This document shows positions 22,071 through 34,024 of a stretch of DNA of 64,000 bases, in pieces. Source of the stretch: Cladobotryum mycophilum (lineage: Eukaryota > Ascomycota > Sordariomycetes > Hypocreales > Hypocreaceae). How positions within the stretch are numbered: the first letter of the stretch is position 1; each line of letters opens with the position of its first letter. The stretch lies in the NCBI GenBank assembly GCA_036429605.1, contig CM071590.1, positions 5,766,001-5,830,000 on the forward strand, in the 5' to 3' direction. The notes under the pieces are model-generated. The model was not told the origin of the DNA, ran no database searches, and saw nothing but the letters and a program-made list of their open reading frames with translations. The translations under genes and the position numbers were made by a program.

Positions 22071-25000
22071 GATTGATTGCTAATCACGGTCTGCTAGAGA
22101 GCAAGCAGAGCGACGCTGGGATCGGACAAGAGGCCAAAGAATGTAAAGAGAGACGCCCAGCCACAGCGACAGTATCAGTTGTCATGGATAAGGCCGTCTG
22201 AAAGCGTTGACAGGGCGGCACTAGACGCTGGAGACACGAGAAACTAGAAGAACTAGAATAACAAGTCAAAGGTTGGACGGCTTCCAAAGACCCTCTTCCG
22301 TGACAGAGTCTACCTAATTTTGAAACATCGCCGAACCGGGCTTGGCTTTCAGCACTTTGTGTGGGATCGTGTGTTCTCGTTGGTTGGTTCAGGGTCGCAC
22401 ATTGACATTAAACCGCATTGTGGAACTTTGACGTCTGTTTATGTCTCGTATTATGACATAGCCCTTCTTGATCCTCTCGCGCAGACGCGGATCACTGTTT
22501 GATTAAAGAAGTACACACTAAAAAAAACAAAAACAATAAGCACCTTAAAACGCGCACGTTTGAAGGGAGAATGCTCCAGATGAAAAAGAACTTTCAAGAG
22601 GGCGATGGGATCGGATCTGATCTTCCCGGGCCGCGTGCTTGCGGGCGCTGGCACGCTTCATGGTGTGTCTGAGCAAGCAAGTTCCGTGAACTGGATGAAT
22701 AGCCCATTAGAATGAAAACTAACCCCATCCAACAAGGCGGGCGGCCTGAGAGGGGCGGGGATTGGTCGATGGTAGTAGTAGCATGATGGAGGTGTTGAAG
22801 CTTTTGATGCCTTGATTGCGTGGGTAGAAACCAACCAACAACAAAAAGCAAGGACATTGCCAAGTTTTCAAATGGTGGGTGGGGGGAGCAGAATTAAAAC
22901 TGTCAATCAAGAGCGTCTTCCCAACATTATTGCAGCAATCGTATTCATCGCCCTTGTTTTCTCGCAACTCATGTCTCCTCCAACGCCCCAAGGTTGTCCT
23001 CGTCAACGAAGCGAGGTGATGCAAGGCGAAGCATTCGCATATCACTGGTCTATTCGTGCATATGCCTTGCATGCTGTACGCCGCATGCAAGCAATGCCAA
23101 TCAATGCTGTTTGCAGTAACGTACGTATTTTAATATGTGGTAATGGCGGGGCCTATCCCAATTCCACGAATTGGCCTTCAACGCCCTCTCAATTCTGGGT
23201 GGCACGACAGCCTCATGAATCATCCAACCGGATCTAGTTCGGTCGTAAGACCTGAAGTAATGGTGTAATTGTTTTCGCTCGTGTTTCTTGCAGGAAAAAG
23301 TAAAATAAATGAACGAATCTGCCTGCCAGGTTCAGCGTTCCAGTGTTGAAAGCCCCCTCGACTGTCATGATAAATCGATAAAAATCAAGTCAAAACAAAA
23401 TCAATGCCAGTAAATGAAACAAAAACTCGAGAGAAAAAATTGGAAACCATTTCGGGGGATTGTTTCATTGTAGAGACAGCCCTATACAGCCAGTAAAATC
23501 CAAACTTCGCAGTAAGCTTGCACAGATTGCTGACGAACGAAGAAACCACCAAGCTAGAGACAAGCAAAGTAAACAAGCCTTCGCCTCATGTGGCTTCCGT
23601 CGTGGCTCGGCTCGACCCGTAGGTATTATAGTTGTCAGTCTATTGGCATCTACAGTGCTCATACATCAGTAAGAGTATTCAATACTGGAGAGATGAGGGC
23701 ACACACCAGTCAAGGCTTTCCAGTATGCCATTGCCATGGAGGGTCTTTTTTCCAAGAGTTGTCATCATATGATAGGCCAACATGGGCAGCAAGTTTTGGG
23801 CGCCGATTGCCAAGGTCGTTGCTGGACTTGCAGAGCTATGCCTCATTTCAAAAGCAATATCGATGGATCGTTGCATCACTAGATCCCCAGCTGAAAACGC
23901 ATGCCAAAACAACTTGACCAGAGACAAGCTCGATGCAATAAATAGAGGTGATTGGCGTCAACTACTTGGTAGCCATGAAACATGTTCTCGATGTCATGTG
24001 TCGTTGTATGATAGCTTTCAGCTGCTGAGAAAAAGGCTTGTGGGGGCAATGGCTCCCCTCTCAAGTTGCTCCATGAGTCTCCAATCAGTGAAAAAGGCAA
24101 TGATGTTGGTTCATTCGTTCCTTGCAGTGTGTAGTGCGCCATCAATCATCAACCGCACCAATGGTTTGAGAGGTCTAGCTGTAGCAGGCCAAGAGGTGCT
24201 GAAGACTCTGTCCTGGCGATCAACAATGGTTGACCGGTATTAGTGTCGTACATCCTTGAATGAATGCGCCTTTCGCGATGCAGGGTTCCCCGGCCACGTC
24301 TTACCCTGCACGCGGCAGAGTGAAAGGCGGTGGAAATATTGTTGAGAGGGGAGGGTTGGAGGGGTGGAGGGCTCGATACGATAACAGATGAGATCGCCAC
24401 GTGAAGCTGTTTCCATTCAGAATCCAAGCCGCGTGGCGATCGAAACCAATTTTTTCAGCCGGCAGGGTCTATCGCTGCTTAACATGCCGCTGCATCTTGT
24501 CATTGCGCAACTCGTGCAGGATTCCAGGTGTGGCTATTGTTAGTGGCCAACCTGGCTTCTCTCCAAACATGTCCCACTGGAGCGAGAAGCCTTTCACCTT
24601 TCACCTTTCAATATTATTCTAGCCCCCATCCACACTGAAACATATGAGGCGAGAATATTTCACTTGGCAGCGGCGTGGAAAAAACGCCAAGTTTCAGCAT
24701 CACGAATGAGGCATCGATGTGTTGGTGATAACAGGAGTTGGTCATTAGAATAGGAATAGGGTAGGCGTAGAATGATGGGTAGTGTGAGTAGGTACATGAA
24801 GCCAACGCAAGTAAACTCAAGGTGGGGATAGCATGAGATGGCTTCAGGCTGTAGTAGATCGCCAGGAAAAGGGAAGGCGTCATCATGGGCTCGTCTGGAT
24901 CTTGGATGGGAGGCAGGAGCAAAACTTCACGTGACCAGAACGTAGTCTTGAGGAAGGGGGTCCGAGGAGGCATCGAGATGAAAATCTTTTCATCAATCCA

Positions 25001-27848
25001 ACACAGCTGAGAGATAACATGGATTGACATGCATATACACTATCATAAATCGATTTGATCTTGGCCCTCACCCTGCTACCCGGATCAGCGCTGGAACCAG
25101 CAATGTAGCACCGCCAGTTTGGTTTAACACCAACCCAACGTCAACGCCATGCATGAGTTTCTGATCCGGCTCTTGTCGCGTGCTACGCCCCACTAGCCAC
25201 GCAAAGGGCTTCGGCGCCGCATCGTGGGCTTCGGCCCTACCCATCAGCCTCAGTTCGCCCCATCCGTCCATCATCGCCATAACCAATTGTCGCTTTATTC
25301 TTCTTTAGGAACCAGTGCAAGGACAAGAGAACGAGAGTGAGGGAAAATCAACAAGGACTAGTACAATGGGAGGGGGATTCCAAGCCCATACAATGGCTCG
25401 AAATTATGGCCCCCAGATGGACGTGTAACATCCGTCTCAATCACGACCCGAAGATGCGACTTTGCTATACTACATGTGGTCAACAATGCGGTCTTGCAAT
25501 AATCATCTGTGACTTACACGTTCGGATACCAGCTAGGCATCCTTCGCCTTCTGTGCCTTGCATCAGAGTGGACTGATGATGCCCACGCCTCAAGTCAGTG
25601 CGCAACGACGTCCCGCAAACATTGCTTTGTTTACACCAGAACAGTTGAAACCTGCATACACCATTTTGGCTCTGGTGACGGGAAAATTTCTTGCTGAAAT
25701 GTGCCACACGTGGTTTGACGCTCCCCTTACATCTTCATGAAAGGGGTTGCTTGTCATTGAACTTGATGTCATATCTCATATGAGCAAGAGGTAGCATTGC
25801 GGTGTTGGATCCATGCATCTCGGCCTGTGCACTGCTCTCCCTAGTTTTTCAATTCTCACCAGGCACGACATTTGATTCGACTTCTGATGCATTGCATTTT
25901 TCCACTCGTTGCAATGGTGTCAATATTTTCTCTCTTCTCTCTTTTCTGGAACGTTGTGAACCAATATGATCAACAGAGAACCGTTGGCTGGCCGTTGGAT
26001 GCAACACATGGCAAAACTGTGATGTTTTCTTTTCTGGCACGAGGCACCTAATAGGATGATCCCAGTTTGTGAGACATGCAGCTGGGGATCTCAGGAGTCA
26101 CAGCTGTGCTGCGGTCCGTCTGGCTCAGTTCACAGTCCAACAGCTAACAATGATATGATTGGATCTCGCCGTTTGTTATTGCATTCGACAGAGGTCACTA
26201 ACATATGACGGTTCAAAGGCAGATATTAACAGCATATTAATCGTCTAAGCGTCTATGCCGGACAGGAAAGCTGCGGCCCAAATATCCAAGCACACGGTAC
26301 TAGGGAAAAGTGCAGGCATCCATTTGCCAAACGATAGGATATGGCGAATGAGGATTGTTCGTCATGTCGCATTCCAGTAACTGATACGATATATTACTGG
26401 GTTCTAACCGTACACGGATGGCATGCGCAAGATGCTTTGACACGGTAGCATCAGAAAATCGCGACCCACAAACAGAACCAATTCCCTTGTATCATAACTT
26501 ACGATACATCACAAAGACAGAGAGCTGTTTGAACATTCTTAGACCCGAAAAGAATATTATGCCCATGCTATAGGGTAGTCGTTTCTGGCTTGAAAATAGG
26601 GTTGAACTATTCCTTATTTCATTGTCATGGCATGAACATCAACGAAGATCTCAATAACTTATGGCCTCTTCTGGTTAAAACAAACGCCAGTGTTCATTCT
26701 ACACTTATCTTCGTGAGGAGGCGCACTGTTTGACAGCACATCAATATCCAAGAACTGAGAAAAAACAACGTTTTGTAACAAGTCAGAAAGGAACGGCCGC
26801 GCACGGATGCTGCGACCATAACCGTCAACCTTAACCTACCCCCTTCGGGAATTTGGTGGCACGGAGAAAAGAAATTCAGTCTCAAAAAAGGCACTTCCAA
26901 GATGCTTGGTAGCTGATTTCACCGACAGAGAGGAAAAAGCACTGATTGCAGAAATTTTGAGAAAGCGTGGCTTCTAGCAGTTGGAGGACTGGCTTTGTTT
27001 TGCCGGTCTGTGGCTTGCCACAATTTCGAGTGGCTTCGGTCACTTTCGGTGACATAAAATATAATGCCATGAATTGCAAGCATCTGTCACGATCGATCAG
27101 CACGGAGTCGAAGGAGTTGAAATGAAATGGATGATTCTTGAGGGCATCGAATAAACCAGCCTGAAGCTGGGGCGGTAATTTGCGCCGATGATCTCGCATA
27201 GTCCGGACCAACAGCAGGCGAGTTCAGCTGTTTGACTACAGTGTTCAATCAATATATGACCATGGAGTTGAGAGTGCCTCATCGACGCATTGACCTAGAC
27301 ATTGGAGGATGAGACTGTTTGCTCTTTGTGCCTTGGCCAACTCCTACGCCACGGCGAATACCGGCACGCACGACCCAACGCGGGAGCCGGCAACCTCTCC
27401 GCTCTATACGACACTGTTAACGTTCAGCCGTTTGACGGACTGAGGGTCAGTGTAACAGTTCGTCTGGCCGACGAGAGTAGTAGTTCCTTGGGTTACATAA
27501 CCGTTACTCTTTTGTGGGTGAAAGATCAGCGTGCAAGACAAACATCATTCTATATTACAATCAGACCTTCAAAAGGTGTTGGTTGGCAAATTTACAGTTG
27601 CCATATTGGATATGCAATTTAGGAGAGTTTTTTCCTTAGCGTTTCGGTCATGCCCGCCTTCGATTTCAATGCTTGTTTTTTTCCCGCTGCTTTCTGGGTC
27701 ATGTATCGTTTGCCGTGTTTCCACTTGACCCGATTCACCCCGCCCTTCAAAACGACATGTCAGGAGGAGAATTCCTTTTGCTAAAGGTCTGCCGCCGTCA
27801 CTTGAGCGTGGCCAAAAGCCCCCATTGTGATGTCTAGTCTAAGAGATG

Positions 27849-27904
27849 GAAAGGGAAAGGGAAAAGAAAAGAAAAGAAAAGAAAGGAAAAGAAAAGAGAA
27901 AAAA
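27849..27904 (+). repeat. Polypurine G/A tract
   Basis: Repeated GGAAA and GAAAA words with no pyrimidine for more than 50 bases. Such tracts can form unusual DNA structures; no function is visible. Confidence 0.7.
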
Positions 27905-30288
27905 GCAATAAACGACGCCATCCAACCAAAGAAACCTCCGACATGAGCAAGACGCCTTCGCTCATATCTCATTTATTGTTGACAAGAAACAAAGGCACCG
28001 ATTTCGGCTTAATGGAACTGGTCGGCAAAAAGTGAGGTATGTGACGTTGCTGTGGCTGCTGTGACAATTGGGGGCGACAGAAGGAGGTTTTTCTTTTCGT
28101 GCGTCGCGAATATTTTGCAGGATGGCGGCGAGGCGAATAAGCGAGCGAGTCGGCACGAAGAATCGAAATTAAGCCAAGATATCATAATCAACGGGTGCAG
28201 TTGTTGGCCTCTATTGTCTATATCTGGGTTATTGAATACCTTGGGTCACACTTTGTCCTGTGTGCGTGCATTGTTGATCTCCCAACGCCGTGTGTCGCAA
28301 TGACGGTTCATACAGTACAGAGGACCCTGAAAAAAATATAGCTTAGACGGGTTCATTGTGCAGCAGCAGCAGCAGCTTCATCACCAGATTTTTTGCCATG
28401 TGCACCAGAGACTAAGATGAGATGTCTTGGCCCCGATATGCTTCGGGCGACGATTCATGACACAGGGGCTGACTTGACCTCACGTTTCTTTGTCGTCGAA
28501 ATGCCAGCATCTGCGCCTTTTCTTTCTCTTTCAACAAGGGCCTTTAGTAGGGACCCGACAGGGTAACAGGGGGAAAAAGAGGAGACAACCCTAGCCAGGG
28601 TTTGCTGTGGCTTGGGCGAGCATGGATTAAGTCATTGTGACTGGCTTCTCAATGACATGAATGGACGCGATGGAGATGAAGCTGCCTCCACACCGGATGT
28701 CCGCCCCCCGTGGATCGGTGATTTTCGGTCTCGAAGCAATTGCTTTGTTGGTTTGGATGTGGCGATTGAGTGAGCCAACGGAATCAAAGCCGGCGACAGC
28801 GGAAGACCCACAGTGAAGGCGTCTTGAGGAGGAGGAGGGAGAAGAGAGACACGGGATCAAATCAAACCACGCGAGCAGGTTTCAGTATCCTTATTCTCAC
28901 CAAAACAACCGCACAGCTGATAAGGGGAAAATTGATTGCAGTGATGCTTTGCTTCTTCTTGCTGTGCAGGTGCAGGTGCAGGTGCAGTTGCTGGCTGGTA
29001 GGTCAAGACAAGTTAACATGTAGCCCTAACTGTTTGTGTACAAGTGCTCAAGGTGAGAGAATGGTCGACATGGAAACAGGGGTTGAGATGGCTTTCGCAC
29101 ATTTTTTCTCAGCATGGCAAGGTTTGCCGGGCTGAGACTGAGTCGCATGTGCACGGGTAGGCGGGCGGTACAGCGTCGTATTCTTCTTATTCGAGGGAGA
29201 GGAGAAGAGGAGAGTGGCATGATTGACCACAATTCTATCATATATCGGACATGCACCACATACGTCGCGCGCGTGTTTTGACGTTTTTGTGTCTCCAAGT
29301 TTCATGGAAAAAGAAACAACGAATCTAGATATACGAGGCATAATTCTGTCGCATATCGCACGCGTGAAGAAAAAGGGAGAGGCTGCTGGCTAAGATGGAA
29401 AGGGGATAAATGAGCATAAAAAAGAAAATTACGCCACTTTAGGCGACAGTGAAAGGACCAGGTAACGGACTTGCACCCTCTATCTGCCGGAGATCAGCGT
29501 GAATAGAATCGAGCTGGGGGCGATTGTTCTGGGTCTTATTGCTTTTCCATCACGACTGCGGATGCCTATCTTCCCTAATCGCAAAGAGATTTTCTCCCTT
29601 GGATTCACAATTTGAATCCCATACCTCTTCTGTTACCCCTCTTCTCCCTGAGACTTTTTGCGAATTTGTTATCCCAAAGCAGTATATAGTACTAGATTAG
29701 CTTCTGACCTGTTGTTTTAGTACGGGCTCTGGCGAGTGCGGCACATGGAGCAACGAGGCCGCGATGGAACTGAACGGGCCGTGGGGGTTACACTTTTTGG
29801 CCTTCGGCTGCGATCACACCAAAAAACTGGGTCGGTAATTCTGTTGATCTCTCCTCTGTGGTATAAACAAGTTGAAGTGGATGGTGGCCCAGGGCCGAAC
29901 AACCAAAGCGGAAAAGTCGAGCCCTTTCAGGGACCAGGGGGTTTGTGGCTCATCTACCCTAGCTGGCTGGCTGGCGGCGCGTCGCATCCCTGGCCAACCG
30001 GGTTTTTGGGATTGGGGAAATGGGAAATGGGGGAAATCTTGTGGTCGACTTAGCGTTGGCTTCTGTTGGACGCTCAAGCCACCAACAGGCAAGGCAAAGC
30101 TCTCTCCCTCCCCCTCTGCTTCCATTCGAGCGAGTTGTGACGAAGCTGTGATGGCACTGACTCAATTTTTCATGGGAGGCCCATGTCAACACCAGGCCAA
30201 GCTACTCATAAGCGAGAGTCGATCAACATTTTGTTCTGTGGATGGTTGAGATGGGGGATTTTTCTCACGGGACGGACAGTGTGAAGAA

Positions 30289-30309
30289 TAGAGAGAGAGA
30301 GAGAGAGAG
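30289..30309 (+). repeat. (GA)n microsatellite
   Basis: Ten uninterrupted GA dinucleotides, about 1 kb upstream of the 7TM-RGS gene. Confidence 0.85.
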
Positions 30310-31356
30310 GCATGAATGAATAAAGGGAGGGAACCGACAGGTCAAGTGACTTTGGTGTAAGTTTGGGGAGCATTCCTCTCTTGTTCTGACCTATACCGGA
30401 ACAAGCTCATTGCCTCATCTCCTTGTTCTGCACTTGTGCCTGTGTGCCCTCGCATCAGGACGAGCTGGGTGGACAGAGACAGACCTCTTGCCAGAGAAGT
30501 GCGCTGCAAAAAAGCAAAATTTCAGCCCGTGCGTTTGATGGCTTGTCCCAAGTCTTGCCTTTGCTCTCTGCTTTGGAGTGTGTGGGTCAAAGGTCTCGGC
30601 GGCCAATGCGGGTGAACCTGAACTCACGCGGCAGCCCAGCTTTAGTCCAGCTCCGGGCCCAGCTCTACTACATACATACATCCATGATCCATCGCACCTT
30701 AGCTTCTTGCTTGGACTTGGAAACATCTTTTTTGCAGAGAGACAAACGTTGGCAACGGCTTTTTGTTTTCACCAAAAAGCCACAATCACCTGTTTTTTTC
30801 CTTTTGCTTCTTCACTCTAGACTTGTCAAAAGGTCTCGAGAAGCTAATTCGAATCCTACACTCCCACTTACACACCTCTTCACACCTCCTTTACGCCCCC
30901 CTCCCTTCCCACGCCCATCTACTCCTCATCATGATCGACGAACATTCGTGAAGGAGGCTGTTGGTTCAGATATCCAAGCTCGGGAAGGCCTGGCCTACAC
31001 GTGTTTGTGGCTTCATCCAACATCCACACGTCTATCAAACCTTTTCATCTACTTATTAATGACCCGCTCCTCCACCTTCCACGAGGATTCCATGCCCCTA
31101 GTCTTCTGATCGGTAGCCTCTCGTCGACAAGCAATCTGGCTGATCATCTCGTGGCACTCAATTGTGTTTGGCCCGTTTCGCTCCTTTATTATCCCTTACA
31201 TACAATATCTCCGAGTCGCCCAGTCAATCTTGACAACGGCGGAACCATTCTTGCCACTCGTTCTTCATCACTTAATATTCCTTAGCCAATCAACAACAAC
31301 AGACATAGCTACTTCCCTTTCATAGCCTTCTAATTCTTCCCACAGAGCTCACCACG

Positions 31357-33245
31357 ATGGGTTCTGAGCTTGGCATCACGCCCGATTCAAAGCCTGGGCT
31401 TCGTTTCGATGGCCTTGGCATCTTTTGGTGCGTTTTCGCCGGCCTCTGGACGATTATTCTCGTCTCCGGCATGGTCTTCCTCTGGGTCAGACGCGATATG
31501 CCCATTCTGAGGATTCGAGGTCTGCCCGTATCCTTCGCGGCCGTCACACTCATGCATCTCTACTGGCTCGCCGTCCAGCTCGGCTACAGCTATGGTGCCC
31601 TGATGCCCGAGGTTGCCGAGTACTGGATCATGAGCATCTGGTTCCCCTTTGGCATCGCCCTCTTCCATGCCTCCAACAGCAGATTTCTCTACGTCGCGGA
31701 TGCGCAGAGGAAGTTTATCCAAAAGGCCGATGTTCCCATGAGACCGGTGGCTCGCAAGAACCTTCTTGGCCGATGGCGACAGATGGACTACACGAGCAAG
31801 ACTCTTTTGCTCGTGTCTCTTGGCATGGCTTTCCAGGTAAGGACTATCCCGTTTGATCTGATAGGGTTCGATGGGCATCTCTGACTAACCATATCAGCTT
31901 TTCCTGTCCGTCTTCATGTTCCTCGTCTCCCGAAAGTTCCACAACTCCTTTGGCATTCCTGGCACCGGCGTGTCTGGTACCTACATGGAGGTGAAGTCGA
32001 AGCAGGGTCGCGGTTGGGAATGGTACGCTCTCCACTCGGTGAATTGCGATCCAATAAATAAAACTAACATGTCGTCCTAGGTGGCCCTCCGTCTTCTGGC
32101 AGATGTTCTGGGCTTGGATTTATGCCCCTTACATCCTGTTCCGCGCTCGCAACCTTCGTGATACCCAGGGATGGCGATTGCAGACCATTGCTTGCTGTGT
32201 CTCCAAGTATGTATCCATCCGTCCATCGAAATCTATAATTTTGGCATCAACTAACAGGGCGAACCCAGCCTTCACGCCGCTCCCATGTGGCTGATTGCCA
32301 TCTATGTTCCTGCCATGGCGCCCGTCAACAACTACTTTATTCCTCCTCAATGGTAAGCTTACATGCATTTCTCGCCTGAACTAGTCGCATCTGACATTGA
32401 ATTAATGCAGGATCGCCGTTTCCATTATGCTTCTTGAGATTTTTGCCGTATTTGTCCCGATTATCGAAGTATGCAAGCACCGAACGTTGACGCAGGAGAC
32501 CCTTGACTCCATCGCCCGCTGGGAGACCCGCAAGAAGGCCTTTGGTGGCGGTAACAAGTCTCTCCACTCTGAGTCCACGGAAGCTTCTTCTTGGATGGGT
32601 CTCAAGGGTAGAGCTTCATCCGTTCACACCGCTACCTCTGGCAACAGCAGTATTCTCACGATGGACGCGCTTGAGTATACTCTGGCTAAGAATCCGGAGC
32701 CTCTTCAGCACTTCTCTGCGCTGAAGGATTTCTCGGGCGAAAACATTGCCTTCCTGACGCGTGTCCGAGAGTGGAAGATGACCTTCTTCCCCCAAGCCCC
32801 GGTCAAGGAGGGACAGGAACCAGAGAAGACGGACGGCATCACCAAGGAACTCCCACGCGAATGCTTCGAGATCGCCCTCCGCATCTATGTCGACTTCATC
32901 AGCGCCACCCACGCCGAATTCCAGATCAACCTCTCGTCGACCGATTTCAAGAGCCTCCAGGTCGTCTTCGAGAACGCCGCGCGAATCATCTGCGGAAGCG
33001 AGCGAGAGAGCCCCGACCCCGTCACGCCCTTTGACGACGAACACCAGCGAATTGGCTCCGCCGACTCGGAGAGCACCCTTCACATTGTGCGCTATTGGGG
33101 CGAGGTTCCGGAGGAGTTTAACGAGGCGGTCTTTGATGACGCGGAGATGCACGTCAAGTACCTCGTCCTGACGAATACGTGGCCCAAGTTTATCAAGGAG
33201 CGTCGCTCATTCGATGGCGCCAGCACTGTCGAGTCTGCTCGATAA
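31357..33245 (+). CDS. Seven-transmembrane protein with C-terminal RGS domain (fungal class VI GPCR / GprK-like)
   Basis: Five exons, 31357-31836, 31898-32022, 32081-32206, 32269-32352 and 32411-33245, give 549 residues with every junction in phase. Seven hydrophobic segments are seen: about 22-46, 57-80, 90-112, 148-172, 204-226, 246-268 and 273-296. The C-terminal part (about 350-540) starts [20 protein letters not shown] and contains [13 protein letters not shown] and [13 protein letters not shown], matching the helical RGS fold. RGS domains speed GTP hydrolysis by G-alpha subunits; coupling to a seven-helix receptor suggests a plasma-membrane sensor that turns off G-protein signalling, as in plant RGS1 and fungal GprK/Rgs7-type proteins. 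For exon 4 an AG 11 nt upstream (32257) is excluded because it would break the frame. The gene is isolated, with 9.3 kb before and 6.5 kb after. Confidence 0.88.
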
Positions 33246-33997
33246 ATACTATTCATTCCTTCATTAATACCTCTTTTTTCTTTTCTTCTCTTTCTCACCC
33301 TTTTCTTTTTCTTTTATCTCTCTCTCGACAAAACAACAATTTCGGAAAGCGGGAACAACATACATCTTATAGGGAACGAAAATAATGTGTTATATATGTT
33401 GCTGTAGGATATATGGGCTTTTTTCTTAAAAAAGAAAATTTTGATACAACAAAGGAATATCACAACTGCTTTTGAGGTGTTTTTTTTGAGGCAACAATCT
33501 TTTTGATCTTCTGGGTGGACCGGGGTCGGGGTTTGGCTTTTGTGTGTTTTTTTTGTTGTTTTTTGAAAGATGATTCCCCCCAACTTGGTTCTAGTGACAG
33601 AAAGTAGTCAGTCCATGGTTACGACAAAATATGGTTTTCTGATGATGATTATTACTATCATGTGCACTTTTTTTCCCCCTTCCTCTTTTTGTCTGTGTGA
33701 GTGAGACGCGTGTGTTGTTTCCTGTTCGATGTGTGAATGATTCCGCCAGCTCCCTCCCTCTCCCCCTTGCCTCCCATCTAAATTAATCAGCCCTGATCAA
33801 CGGTGACATTCTTCGCGGATAGTAAGTGAATGGGGGGTGGCGTGGGGTGATTTTTTGTTATTGGAATTTTGGGGCTTAAGTTTCTGTCTTGGATTTTAAT
33901 GTATTTTGCCTTGCATTCGTCGAGATTTTCGTCTTAGTGTGTGTACCCTACATCCAAGATTCCAGGCACTTCGTTGGAAAGGAAGGATGAGACAAGG

Positions 33998-34024
33998 AAA
34001 GAAAGAAAGAAAGAAAGAAAAGAA
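33998..34024 (+). repeat. (GAAA)n microsatellite
   Basis: About six tandem GAAA units within a longer purine tract. Confidence 0.8.

Larger units (their letters stand above)
22071..31356. other. 9.3-kb gene-poor region upstream of the 7TM-RGS gene
   Basis: No open frame here shows a known domain or a splice-consistent coding pattern. The longest anonymous frames, such as 23782-24243 (+, 153 codons), 30423-31109 (+, 228 codons) and 27302-27622 (+, 106 codons), look random in composition. Scattered polypurine tracts occur (27849-27904 and the GA run at 30289-30309). The part just before 31357 is pyrimidine-rich, as in fungal promoters and leaders. Regulatory DNA, long noncoding transcripts or unrecognised lineage-specific genes remain possible. 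Confidence 0.5.

Noticed and set aside
30836..30866. TTCGAATCC word resembling a tRNA B box
   Set aside because: The preceding bases do not give the GG of a B box, and no A box or cloverleaf could be drawn around it.
30423..31109. 228-codon plus-strand open frame upstream of the 7TM-RGS gene
   Set aside because: It ends before the gene and has pyrimidine-tract composition (PLTHLFTPPLRPPP); more likely promoter or leader.
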